Positions 9,388 through 18,267 of a stretch of DNA of 59,043 nucleotides are shown one piece after another; position 1 is the first letter of the stretch; each line of letters starts with the position of its first letter. Position numbers and translations under genes: made by a program. Source of the DNA: Candidatus Poribacteria bacterium (GTDB taxonomy: Bacteria; Poribacteria; WGA-4E; UBA9662); NCBI GenBank assembly GCA_002709695.1, contig PAQF01000052.1:1-59043 (forward strand). The letters run 5' to 3'. Below the pieces are notes generated by a model, which did not search any database, was not told where the DNA came from, and was given only the letters and a program-made list of their open reading frames with translations.

Positions 9388-12300
9388 ATGCCCGAAGAGC
9401 TCGAAGATACAAGTTCACTTGAAAATTCCATTATGCAGCAATCTGGTGTCAACGAATCGATAGAACAAGCGCTCGAGGATTCCGAAAACCGTCGGAAAGA
9501 AGAAGGAGGCTTCGGCGTTGAGAAACCAATTAGTGTTATTTTTGCCCAAATTGATGGGTTTGAAGTTGATTCCAATGCCAATATGGATATGATTGAAGAA
9601 ACATCCATTGTAAAGCAACAATTTGATCTTGAGTTAGATAATATTATTGCTAAATACGGCGGAATTACCGATAAAATTCAAGGCGGCTTCTTCATGGCAA
9701 CTTTTGGTACACAGGTTACTAACAAAGATGATCCTACTTGTGCGGTATTAGCGGCAATGGATATGGTCAAAATTACTGACAAGTTTCCAGCTGTTGACAT
9801 CCACGTCGGTATCAACAGCGGTGTTGCGTGGGTAGGTGGAATTGGAACCGATCAATATACTGATACAACTGTACTTGGTCCTACCGTGAATTTGGCAGCT
9901 CGTATTAAGGCTAAAGCAGGTTCCAAACAGGTTTTTGTTAGCCCCTCTGTATACCATCTAACAAAAGACATCTTCGTCTATCAATCCCTTCCTGCAGAAA
10001 GTTTTAAAGGTATTGCCCAACCAGTCCCCATCTTTTCCGTTGTAGATCAGAAACCAGAAGCAACCAGAATTACGGCGTTCAAAGAATCCGAAGAAGAGAG
10101 ACAAAAGAGACTAAAAGCAGCAATTCCTCCCCATTTACGTGACAAAATTAACAAAGCACGATCAATAGTTCAGGGAGAACGAAAGATTGTCACCATGCTT
10201 TTCTCCGATCTGAGTGGATTCACTGATTTGTCAGAAAAATTTAAAAACGATCCAAGTAAAATGGCATTACTAATGGACAAATGCCACCATGACTTGGGCA
10301 AAATTGTTTATAAACATGAAGGTATCATCGATCGCATAATCGGTGATGCATTGGTTGCTATTTTTGGTGCCCCAATTGTTCATGAAAATGATCCAGAGCG
10401 AGCAGTTCAAGCTGGATTGGAAATGATGGACGAAATTAAACGCTTTAGTGACCGGATGGCCATTGAAATGAACATGCCGCCACTAAATGTACATATCGGA
10501 GTAAATACCGGCAGGATTTCAATTGGTAATATTAGCATAGATGACACGCAAAAAATGGACTATACTGTCATTGGGGAACCCGTCGAACTAGCTGAGAAAC
10601 TTGAAGATATTTCCGAAACGGGTGAGATGCTGGTAGGAGAACGAACGTACCGCCTTACTCGTGCTCTCTTCAAATATGAAAAAAAGACTGATGTTGAGGT
10701 TAGAGGCCAGCTGATCCCAGTATATAGAGCCTTAGAAAAAAGAGAAAATCCGGAGCTGAAGCGAGGTGTTTCTCTCCTCAATAAAGTATTCGTTTCCAGA
10801 GAAACCGAACTTAAAACTTTAAATGAAAAATCTGAGATACTATGGAAAAATCAAGGACATTTTGTCAGCCTTATCGGTCAATCAGGACTAGGTAAATCAC
10901 GATTAAAACAGGAATTACACTCGAATCTGGGAGGACAGGCAACATGGCTAGAAGGCACTTGCTTTGAACATACTGCTCAGACAGCGTATTCGGTTTTTAT
11001 CTCCGTTTTTACAGCATATTTTGACATCCAAGAGACTGATCGCGATGATGAAATCACAGCAAAGCTGATCCATAAAATTAAAAACTTGTTTCGGGAATCG
11101 GGCCAAGATTTAGCAGACGAGATTATCCCCTACATTGGCAGTCAACTTTTCGCCTTAAATTTTGAAGGTGATTACGCTGAAAAAATTAAATACTTAGATG
11201 CTGAAGGTAGAAGACTACGTACGTTTGCAGCCATCAGAGACATTCTAATTGAAGAATCTAGGCGGAAACCAGTAACTCTCGTCTTAGAAGATCTCCATTG
11301 GATAGATAAAATTTCGCTTGACCTTATTTTTTTTCTGTCAGGATCAATAGTTGATAACCCAATCCTCTTGATAGCTCTCTATCGACCTGAACGCACAGAA
11401 CTATGCTGGCATATCAACGATGAGATACCTAACCGAATTCCAAACCAGTACACCTCAATAGAACTATCCCACCTATCCCCAAAAGCCAGCCGAAATTTAC
11501 TAGAAGGCTTACTAACTTTAATCAATGCTGATTCACTTAAAGAAAGAATTATTGAAAATGCTGCAGGCAACCCATTCTACATGGAAGAAATGCTTCGACT
11601 ACTGATAGATAACCAAGTGATCCAACAAATCAAGATGTTAAATATTGATTTCAATGACCAATCGCAAGTCCAGCTAGATAATGGTCTCATACCAGAAGAA
11701 TTACTCGCTGGCTTTAGAGAAAATCGGATTGAGTTTGGTCCTAACCTGGTTGTTTCAAACCTAGAACAGGGAGAGCTTTGGCGGATTAGCGACATAGAAA
11801 AGACATATATCGTTAAACGGTTGCCAGAACAAATTGACGTTTTCCAGAATCAATGGGAAGCTGTTGGCAATGTAGACCAAATTAACATTCCAGATTCACT
11901 TGAACAAATGTTACGTGCCCGCATTGACAGGATGTCTAATGAACCTAAATCTATGCTACAACGCTGTGCAGTTATAGGTAGAACCATCGATTATACTGTC
12001 CTTGAACAGATATCAGATGACGCTACTAACCTAGACATCCCCCTAGGACAACTCATTGCACTAGACATGATTGAAACCAAACACTCCCCTAGTGGTCAAT
12101 TTGAATATGTCTTTGGGCATATCGTAACACATAATATCGCTTATTCGATGGTCCCTGTGTTAGCACGTCGCAACCTACATACCAAAATTGGCGATAGCAT
12201 ATCACTTAAACATGCGAAAAACCCTGAAAGAGTACTTGAACAATTAGCACATCATTATCACCAAGGAAACAATAAATCGAAGGCTATCACACACTTGGCT

Positions 12301-13653
12301 AAAGCAGGGAAAAAGGCAAAACAACAATATAATCACCAAGTAGCGCTTAAACTCTATGCACAGGGACTCGAACATCTTGGAGAACCCAGCTTGAATTTGC
12401 TTGAAGAACAAATAATAATTCATGAAGGATTGGGTGATGTCTATGCGATCCAAGGTGAGTTCGATGTCGCTATTAAACATTTTGAACGTACCAAGCAGAT
12501 AACAAAATCCATGCTACACGAAGCTAAAATTAAACGTAAGATAGCAGGAGTGTTTGAAAAACGATCAGAATACGAAACAGCGACAGAAATGTTGCAACAA
12601 GCACTTGAAATTTTAAAAGGCCAACCAGATCTAATAGAAGAAGCAACAATCCATAACTCTATAGGCTGGATCCATTCTCAAAAAGGCGATTACACTCAGG
12701 CAATCAAAACAGCTGAACGCGCATTAGAATTGGTGGAGGAAACGACCGCTTATGACATTATTGCATCCATCAATAAAAATCTTGGAAATTACTATTTTAG
12801 AAAAGGAGACCTTGAAAAGACAAACTTATATTTTAAAAATGGAATTTCCCAAGCGGAACAAATTGGTGACAAAATGCTCATGGCTCAGCTTTATAACAAC
12901 TTGGGACTTGTTGCGAACATGACGGGACAAATCGAGAATGCACTAAATCATTACGAACAAAGTATTAAACTCAAGAAACAAATTGGTGACAACGTTGGAT
13001 TGACAAACTCCTACAGCAATCTAGGGTCATTATATTCAACAATGAACGATTTTGCTTCCGCGCTTAAATGCCATCAGCAGGCACTCGAAATCGCTCAGCG
13101 TTCTGGTCTCAAAGAAAATGTTGCTAACGTTGAAAACAGTCTCGGCAATTTCCACTTTAAACAAGGCAATTATGATAAGGCAATTCATCATTATCTTATC
13201 AGTTTAGATATTCGGAAAGAAATTGGGAATCTGCTAGGCCTTGCAGAAGTATACATTAACTTAACTGGGGCAAATCTAGAGAAGGACAACCTTGAAACTG
13301 CGGAAAAATACAGCCACGAAGGATTAAAGACTGCGAAGGAAATTAGTGTCCCTCAAGCCATTGCAAACGCCTGGAACAAAGTGGGACTTGTACAACAAAA
13401 AAAGAAAGACTGGCGGGAAGCTCTAAAAAGCTTCTCAAAAGCCGCTGAAATCGCCGATAAAGCTAATATGACATTAGAGATTGCAGAGGCAAATCGATGT
13501 ACAGGGGAAGTGATGATTGAGATGGGAAATCAAGATCAAGCAAAAACTTCACTTCAAAAAGCCCTTGGAATTTATCAAAAGATTAAAAGCACTAGCAACA
13601 TCAAACTAACACAAAAGTTACTATCAAAATTAGAAGAACATTCCCCAAATTGA
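9388..13653 (+). CDS. Soluble-adenylyl-cyclase-like protein: two cyclase domains, P-loop NTPase, TPRs
   Basis: Cytoplasmic 1421-residue protein laid out as in soluble adenylyl cyclases: cyclase A (about 46-220), cyclase B (about 263-450), AAA/STAND-type NTPase (Walker A GQSGLGKS at 497-504; LVLEDLHWID at 631-640), then TPRs (about 960-1410) with helices such as YNNLGLVANMTGQIENALNHY. Cyclase A has lost both metal aspartates (Gln54 in FAQIDGF; Gly100 in IQGGFF) but keeps Lys96, Asp159, Asn168 and Arg172. Cyclase B keeps both metal aspartates (Asp274, Asp320) but has Arg316, Glu400 and Lys404 in place of Lys, Asn and Arg. Together they could form one composite active site, as C1/C2 do in animal enzymes. 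The product is likely cAMP by this reasoning, not shown. Transcribed alone. Confidence 0.95.
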   Translation: MPEELEDTSSLENSIMQQSGVNESIEQALEDSENRRKEEGGFGVEKPISVIFAQIDGFEVDSNANMDMIEETSIVKQQFDLELDNIIAKYGGITDKIQGGFFMATFGTQVTNKDDPTCAVLAAMDMVKITDKFPAVDIHVGINSGVAWVGGIGTDQYTDTTVLGPTVNLAARIKAKAGSKQVFVSPSVYHLTKDIFVYQSLPAESFKGIAQPVPIFSVVDQKPEATRITAFKESEEERQKRLKAAIPPHLRDKINKARSIVQGERKIVTMLFSDLSGFTDLSEKFKNDPSKMALLMDKCHHDLGKIVYKHEGIIDRIIGDALVAIFGAPIVHENDPERAVQAGLEMMDEIKRFSDRMAIEMNMPPLNVHIGVNTGRISIGNISIDDTQKMDYTVIGEPVELAEKLEDISETGEMLVGERTYRLTRALFKYEKKTDVEVRGQLIPVYRALEKRENPELKRGVSLLNKVFVSRETELKTLNEKSEILWKNQGHFVSLIGQSGLGKSRLKQELHSNLGGQATWLEGTCFEHTAQTAYSVFISVFTAYFDIQETDRDDEITAKLIHKIKNLFRESGQDLADEIIPYIGSQLFALNFEGDYAEKIKYLDAEGRRLRTFAAIRDILIEESRRKPVTLVLEDLHWIDKISLDLIFFLSGSIVDNPILLIALYRPERTELCWHINDEIPNRIPNQYTSIELSHLSPKASRNLLEGLLTLINADSLKERIIENAAGNPFYMEEMLRLLIDNQVIQQIKMLNIDFNDQSQVQLDNGLIPEELLAGFRENRIEFGPNLVVSNLEQGELWRISDIEKTYIVKRLPEQIDVFQNQWEAVGNVDQINIPDSLEQMLRARIDRMSNEPKSMLQRCAVIGRTIDYTVLEQISDDATNLDIPLGQLIALDMIETKHSPSGQFEYVFGHIVTHNIAYSMVPVLARRNLHTKIGDSISLKHAKNPERVLEQLAHHYHQGNNKSKAITHLAKAGKKAKQQYNHQVALKLYAQGLEHLGEPSLNLLEEQIIIHEGLGDVYAIQGEFDVAIKHFERTKQITKSMLHEAKIKRKIAGVFEKRSEYETATEMLQQALEILKGQPDLIEEATIHNSIGWIHSQKGDYTQAIKTAERALELVEETTAYDIIASINKNLGNYYFRKGDLEKTNLYFKNGISQAEQIGDKMLMAQLYNNLGLVANMTGQIENALNHYEQSIKLKKQIGDNVGLTNSYSNLGSLYSTMNDFASALKCHQQALEIAQRSGLKENVANVENSLGNFHFKQGNYDKAIHHYLISLDIRKEIGNLLGLAEVYINLTGANLEKDNLETAEKYSHEGLKTAKEISVPQAIANAWNKVGLVQQKKKDWREALKSFSKAAEIADKANMTLEIAEANRCTGEVMIEMGNQDQAKTSLQKALGIYQKIKSTSNIKLTQKLLSKLEEHSPN

Positions 13654-13755
13654 CACCATTATGTTACTTTGAAAGAGTTAGGAATGTAACCCACGTTCAG
13701 TCCAAGAAGAATAAATCCGGGACCTAACCTCTCTTTATTCAAAACTCTGTAGCCC

Positions 13756-13854
13756 TCATTCCTTTACATCAAATTCGTCTTCGATTTCTACTGTGTTTTT
13801 TGATTTTTCAAGTTTGAATTTTAATGCGCATAAGAACAATATAATCAATTCCAT
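13756..13854 (-). CDS. Possible 32-residue membrane microprotein
   Basis: Hand-found frame: ATG at 13854, TGA at 13756-13758. A purine-rich GGAGAGGTGAGGAGA lies directly upstream, one of the strongest ribosome-site-like stretches in the window. The peptide begins with a short hydrophobic stretch (MELIILFLCALKF) followed by a charged tail (LEKSKNTVEIEDEFD). No homologue recognised. The tight spacing between the GGAG and the ATG is a weakness. It sits in a 590-base gap downstream of the large cyclase gene and on the other strand. Confidence 0.4.
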   Translation of the reverse strand: MELIILFLCALKFKLEKSKNTVEIEDEFDVKE

Positions 13855-13912
13855 TCTCCTCACCTCTCCTAAATTCTTAAATCTATAATTGACCAAGGAA
13901 ACGTGTATTCGA

Positions 13913-14104
13913 CTAAAGAGTTTCACTATATACTAAACGCAACAATCGTTTACTACCAAAGATCAAAACTGTCAGTGCCAAAACCAACAAATAGAAGCTA
14001 TTTGGCAACGAGACCATCCATAAATTGAGTTTATTATTCCGAACTGGTATAGTAGAACAGCACAGATGAACATCCGAATAAGAAGTTGTCAAAATATCAG
14101 CCAT
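13913..14104 (-). CDS. Possible 63-residue protein with C-terminal membrane anchor
   Basis: Frame of 63 codons from ATG at 14104. A polar N-terminal part is followed by SLPNSFYLLVLALTVLIFGS and a basic tail KRLLRL. That order (Pro-containing turn, hydrophobic helix, Arg/Lys cluster near the end) resembles C-terminal sorting signals of the PEP-CTERM kind, though the motif is not exact and no exosortase is in the window. It may be the surviving end of a decayed exported protein. Coding status is uncertain. Confidence 0.3.
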   Translation of the reverse strand: MADILTTSYSDVHLCCSTIPVRNNKLNLWMVSLPNSFYLLVLALTVLIFGSKRLLRLVYSETL

Positions 14105-14241
14105 TTTAGACCTAAGCTGACCACTGCTAGCAAAATCAACTTCTTGTTCTGTGTCATGCTGATGGCGTGGATCCCCAATCTATGCTGATTTACGACTAAC
14201 TAATGCCTGCTATTTATCACCTGAAGAAATAGCTTGATGGG

Positions 14242-15339
14242 ATGCATAAGGAAAGTCTAATCCACTTAGCATCCCGTCAAACTATTACCACAATTCTGGA
14301 CTATCAAACTATGCTTGATAAAATAGAGACCGTAGAACAACTAGAAAATGTAATGTCCTTTCCGACAACAGAAGTGGTCAATGCCATGTCGGAATTGGAA
14401 GGGGACCTACTCATTCTTGGTGTGGGAGGAAAAATGGGACCAACTTTGGCAAAACTAGCCAAACGTGCCATCGACAATTCTAACCAAAATAAAAAAGTAA
14501 TTGGCGTTTCCAGATTTTCGACACGTGGCACTAATGAGGAACTCAAAAAAGTCGGTATAGAAACAATCATCTGTGATCTATTAGAAGATGATCAACTATT
14601 CAAATTACCTGATACACCAAATGTGATCTTTATGGCCGGCCAGAAATTTGGTTCCTCTGATAACGAGTCATTGACTTGGGTCATGAACACCTATTTACCT
14701 GGTCGCGTGGCCCAGAAATACAAAAATTCCAAAATCATTGTTTTTTCGACTGGAAATGTCTATCCATTCACAATGATTGCAAATGGAGGCTCTCGGGAAC
14801 TAGGGCCAGTAGACCCAATTGGCGAATACGCCCAATCATGTCTTGGTCGTGAAAGAATATTCGAACACTTTTCGAATCAGTTTGACATACCAATTACAAT
14901 CGTGCGTTTGAACTATGCAATCGATCTCAGATATGGAATCTTGCTTGACGTCGCTCAGAAAGTCGCTAACCAACACCCAATAGACTTAACAATGGGTAAC
15001 GTTAACGTCATATGGCAAGGAGACGCAAATGCTATCGTTTTACGCACGTTTTCCTTGTGTCAAAGTCCTCCAGTTATTTTGAATCTTTCTGGTCCTGAGA
15101 CAGTTTCCATTCGGCATCTAGCAAATCACTTTGGTGAAATCTTCAATGTACTTCCCATATTTGAATTAGAAGAATCTGAAACATCTTTATTAACTAATAC
15201 ATCCAGATGCCAAAAAATTTTTGGTTACCCTCAAGTTAACTTAGATCAAATGGTCGAATGGGTCGCACACTGGGTTAAAATCAACGGAATGACCCTAAAC
15301 AAACCAACAAAATTCGAAATTCGCAATGGTCGATTCTAA
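14242..15339 (+). CDS. NAD(P)-dependent epimerase/dehydratase family protein
   Basis: Extended short-chain dehydrogenase-like protein, 365 residues, with an N-terminal extension of about 50 residues before the nucleotide site. The Rossmann motif LLILGVGGKMGPTLAKLA is a GxGGxxG variant. The usual YxxxK is changed: the region VDPIGEYAQSCLGRERIF has Tyr with Gly-Arg four residues on, so the catalytic Lys appears replaced by Arg. Later motifs IVRLNYAIDL and ILNLSGPETVSIRHLA fit NAD-dependent sugar epimerases. Substrate unknown. Monocistronic as far as I can see, followed 124 bases later by a thioesterase gene in the same direction. Confidence 0.8.
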   Translation: MHKESLIHLASRQTITTILDYQTMLDKIETVEQLENVMSFPTTEVVNAMSELEGDLLILGVGGKMGPTLAKLAKRAIDNSNQNKKVIGVSRFSTRGTNEELKKVGIETIICDLLEDDQLFKLPDTPNVIFMAGQKFGSSDNESLTWVMNTYLPGRVAQKYKNSKIIVFSTGNVYPFTMIANGGSRELGPVDPIGEYAQSCLGRERIFEHFSNQFDIPITIVRLNYAIDLRYGILLDVAQKVANQHPIDLTMGNVNVIWQGDANAIVLRTFSLCQSPPVILNLSGPETVSIRHLANHFGEIFNVLPIFELEESETSLLTNTSRCQKIFGYPQVNLDQMVEWVAHWVKINGMTLNKPTKFEIRNGRF

Positions 15340-15463
15340 ATTAATAGAAAGCCTTAAGATACTAAATCGATTGTTCATAATAATACTAACTCAACTCGAA
15401 ATTGTCTCTTTGGTCACTAATAATTTATCCAAAATTTAAAACTAACCAGTGAATTAATATATT

Positions 15464-15889
15464 ATGCCCAAAATTTATCAGCATTCAGTTATTGTACCAA
15501 ACGAAGCAATTGACTCAAATGGACATGTCAACAACATTGAGTATATTTGTTGGATGATAGATGCAGCTATCGCACATTCAGATGCCCAAGGATGGTCATC
15601 CGAACGCTACAAAAAAACGGGCGCCAGTTGGGTTGTTCGTTCTCATCATATTGAATATATCAAACCTGCTTTTGTCAATGATGAGATAGTGATCTATACT
15701 TGGATATCTAGCCTCCATAAGATACGATCCCAAAGAAAATATAAGTTTGTCCGTACGCATGACCAATCCATTCTGGTAACAGCTAAAACAAATTGGGTTT
15801 TTTTCGATCTTCAAAGGCAACGGCCACGACCTGTCTTACCTGAAATAAGTAGCGCCTACGAAATAGTGCTGGAAAGCGAAGAACCATAG
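15464..15889 (+). CDS. Hotdog-fold acyl-CoA thioesterase (4HBT/FadM-like)
   Basis: Predicted cytoplasmic thioesterase of 141 residues, the usual length for a single hotdog domain. The active-site helix reads AIDSNGHVNNIEYICWM, with Asp and the GHVNN..Y pattern of the 4-hydroxybenzoyl-CoA thioesterase family. Later SHHIEYIKPAFVNDEIVIYTW and WVFFDLQRQRPRPVLP match the central strands and the tail. The natural acyl-CoA substrate cannot be told from sequence. It follows the epimerase gene in the same direction. Confidence 0.9.
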   Translation: MPKIYQHSVIVPNEAIDSNGHVNNIEYICWMIDAAIAHSDAQGWSSERYKKTGASWVVRSHHIEYIKPAFVNDEIVIYTWISSLHKIRSQRKYKFVRTHDQSILVTAKTNWVFFDLQRQRPRPVLPEISSAYEIVLESEEP

Positions 15890-16114
15890 CCCAAACGCTG
15901 TATTCAGAGAAGTCCTCCTCTTCGAAGCAAACTGCTCTTTTCTCCGGAAACAGGATTGCAGAAAAAACTATCTTTGTATAAAAAGCTATGTTAGTCTGGT
16001 CGGTAATGTCATATATAACATTATTGTGTAGCACCATATTCTACGATTTTGTTATTCCTTAAGTATCTGGTATATATTTCTACGACACTTTGAGTGTTTT
16101 ATAAGGAGAACACC

Positions 16115-17113
16115 GTGAAATCAACTAGGATTTTCAGTCTTATCATCACCTCATCGATTATTGGAATGTTGATGTTTCCCAATGCCTACGGTGCAGGAAA
16201 ATGGGAAATTGTAAGAAATGACGATTTTTTGCGCAAAGATGGTGTAGAAGGTGATTTAGAGGACGTACATTGTATTAACCAGGAGCAAGCTTGGCTGGTC
16301 GGACGAAATGGACTAATTCTACATACTACCAATGGGGGTAAAGAATGGACACGAAAAGAAATTAAGTCAGAAAAACCAGTGGATTTTCTACGGGTCTATT
16401 TTCGCGGAGAAAAACAGGGTTTCATCACTGGCACCCTACCTGCAAGGGGAGCTCGGGCAGTTCTCTTCGTAACTCAAGATGGAGGCTCAACATGGGAATC
16501 TTTTGACCCGGGCGTTCGTAGCTTTTTGACAGGAATATGGATGATTGACAACCAAACAGGTTTTATGGTAGGAGCAAATAACGCATATCTGAAGACAAAT
16601 GACGGAGGCAAAACATGGAAAGGTAAAGTTGAACGTGTTGCAGCCGGTTTCACACGTCAGAATTTAAACGATATATCGTTCACATCTCCAATGGAAGGAT
16701 GGATGGTAGGATCATATGGATCTATCCAACATACAACAGACGGCGGACAAAATTGGGAAGATCAAAATTCGGGCGTTGATAATAATTTGAAAGCAATTGC
16801 TTTTGCCAATCAAAAAACAGGGTGGATTGCGGGGCAAGAAGGCGTAATTCTTCATACAAACGACGGCGGAAGTACGTGGACAAAACAAAACACAAATTCT
16901 TACAACAACTTAAATGATATTACTTTTGTTAATGAAAATATAGGTTGGGCAACTGGTGACTTTGGGACCATTTTACACACTACCAATGGAGGTGAAACAT
17001 GGGATCTTCAAGACACAGGAAACTCAACAACGCTAAAAGCAATTGGTGCTGCAGGTGAAGGTCATTGTTTGGCCGCCGGTGAATGGGGATTAGTTCTAGG
17101 TATCACAAAGTAA
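16115..17113 (+). CDS. Secreted YCF48/BNR-type beta-propeller protein
   Basis: Exported protein of about 332 residues. The start is GTG at 16115, chosen because AAGGAG lies six bases upstream; an ATG 21 bases earlier has no such site. A signal peptide follows (KSTRIFSLIITSSIIG to NAYGAG). The mature part is a repeated propeller with blades marked by HTTNGGKEW, TQDGGSTW, TNDGGKTW, TTDGGQNW, TNDGGSTW and TTNGGETW, each preceded by a Gly-Trp-containing strand such as EGWMVGS. This is the YCF48/Hcf136 repeat, used for protein-protein binding outside photosynthesis too. Partner unknown. Confidence 0.93.
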   Translation: MKSTRIFSLIITSSIIGMLMFPNAYGAGKWEIVRNDDFLRKDGVEGDLEDVHCINQEQAWLVGRNGLILHTTNGGKEWTRKEIKSEKPVDFLRVYFRGEKQGFITGTLPARGARAVLFVTQDGGSTWESFDPGVRSFLTGIWMIDNQTGFMVGANNAYLKTNDGGKTWKGKVERVAAGFTRQNLNDISFTSPMEGWMVGSYGSIQHTTDGGQNWEDQNSGVDNNLKAIAFANQKTGWIAGQEGVILHTNDGGSTWTKQNTNSYNNLNDITFVNENIGWATGDFGTILHTTNGGETWDLQDTGNSTTLKAIGAAGEGHCLAAGEWGLVLGITK

Positions 17114-17146
17114 TCTTTGTCTCACCAAAATAAAGCCCAAACGCAT

Positions 17147-18055
17147 TCATGCTATGTATTTCTGAAGGTAATCTCTGCTTCTAATCGCGTCTTCTAACGG
17201 CTGATCAGAAGGAGCATTTTCGAGCAATAAATCTCCCGTGTAGCCCTCTTGAGCTAAACGGTGGATAATTGCTCTAAAATCAACGAATCCATCTTTCACC
17301 TGAGTCAGAACTCCTTGGCTGTTTTTCTGTTTGAAGTGAACAGAAGTTAAATCTCTTATTTCAACTGCTTGCCAAAATGTTTCAAGATCCTCAATCGTTG
17401 TACCATCCAACTGATAGACATTAGCTTCATCATAGGTTAATAATAAGCTCTCTTTCTTTACAAGATCGAGTATTTGGCTGGCTGGTTGCTTTGCATTCTC
17501 AACAGCAAACACAATCGGGTAGTTTGGCAATAGCAACTTGTATCTCCGGAGATTCTCAGCCGCAATTTTCGGGTTGCATTTAACAGGTGAATCAAGATCC
17601 ACTAACCGTAATCGGGCCTGATGTGGGCATAATAAATAAGCCAATTGCTTGGCCCGACGGATCTGATCATTATCAATCTCCAAATTCCGAGGGACACTCA
17701 ACCATGAATGAGAAATAGCATAACTTAAAGTTAGATTCGATACTCTCGCTACAAACTCATCAACTTGGTCAAAAAGAGGCTTGTGACTATGGTCGACGAG
17801 TATTTTCCAATCTCCGCGCTTCCAGAACGCTTCGCACATCTCTTTCCATTGATCTGGAGCGTAGATTTCTATTACTGTTTCGATTTCCTGCAGAAAGTTT
17901 CCGAACTCTGAGTTACGTAGATAGTCACCATCTCGAACTTCCATATGCCGAAACCCATCGTGCTCAAACTGAACGGCAAGTTCTTGGAAACGATCTCCGT
18001 TTTCCATTCGTTTTGCCCATATATTTGTGACAATACCAAGTTTATCAAACATCAT
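17147..18055 (-). CDS. Sugar phosphate isomerase/epimerase-like TIM-barrel protein
   Basis: Predicted xylose-isomerase-like (AP endonuclease 2 superfamily) barrel of 302 residues, with no signal peptide. Supporting strands: DKLGIVTNIW at the start, FRHMEVRDGD, IVFAVENAKQPAS with the metal-site Glu, LLTYDEANVYQ, LTSVHFKQKNSQG with a metal-site His, and the closing YTGDLLLENAPSD with a Glu. Such enzymes act on sugars, inositols or sugar acids; substrate unknown. GAGG lies five bases before the ATG. Transcribed alone, convergent with the YCF48 gene. Confidence 0.82.
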   Translation of the reverse strand: MMFDKLGIVTNIWAKRMENGDRFQELAVQFEHDGFRHMEVRDGDYLRNSEFGNFLQEIETVIEIYAPDQWKEMCEAFWKRGDWKILVDHSHKPLFDQVDEFVARVSNLTLSYAISHSWLSVPRNLEIDNDQIRRAKQLAYLLCPHQARLRLVDLDSPVKCNPKIAAENLRRYKLLLPNYPIVFAVENAKQPASQILDLVKKESLLLTYDEANVYQLDGTTIEDLETFWQAVEIRDLTSVHFKQKNSQGVLTQVKDGFVDFRAIIHRLAQEGYTGDLLLENAPSDQPLEDAIRSRDYLQKYIA

Positions 18056-18267
18056 TTATTCCTCAAAATTTCCCTGTTTTTTTGGAAAATACTATTTAAG
18101 CAGATCACAATCAAGATACTACAATACTGATTATCTTTGACAGATGAAAATCATCATTCTCGTCCGTTTTATTCTGGAACCGAATCAGCTACAATCTCAA
18201 TAAAACTTTGATTTTAATAGATTCGCTTATGCTGCCCATAATGACGGTAAAAGGATAGAACTCCAAA

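Noticed and set aside
13667-13740. GTTAGG...CCTAAC repeat after the large cyclase gene
   Set aside because: Six pairs with a loop of over 40 bases; not convincing as a terminator.
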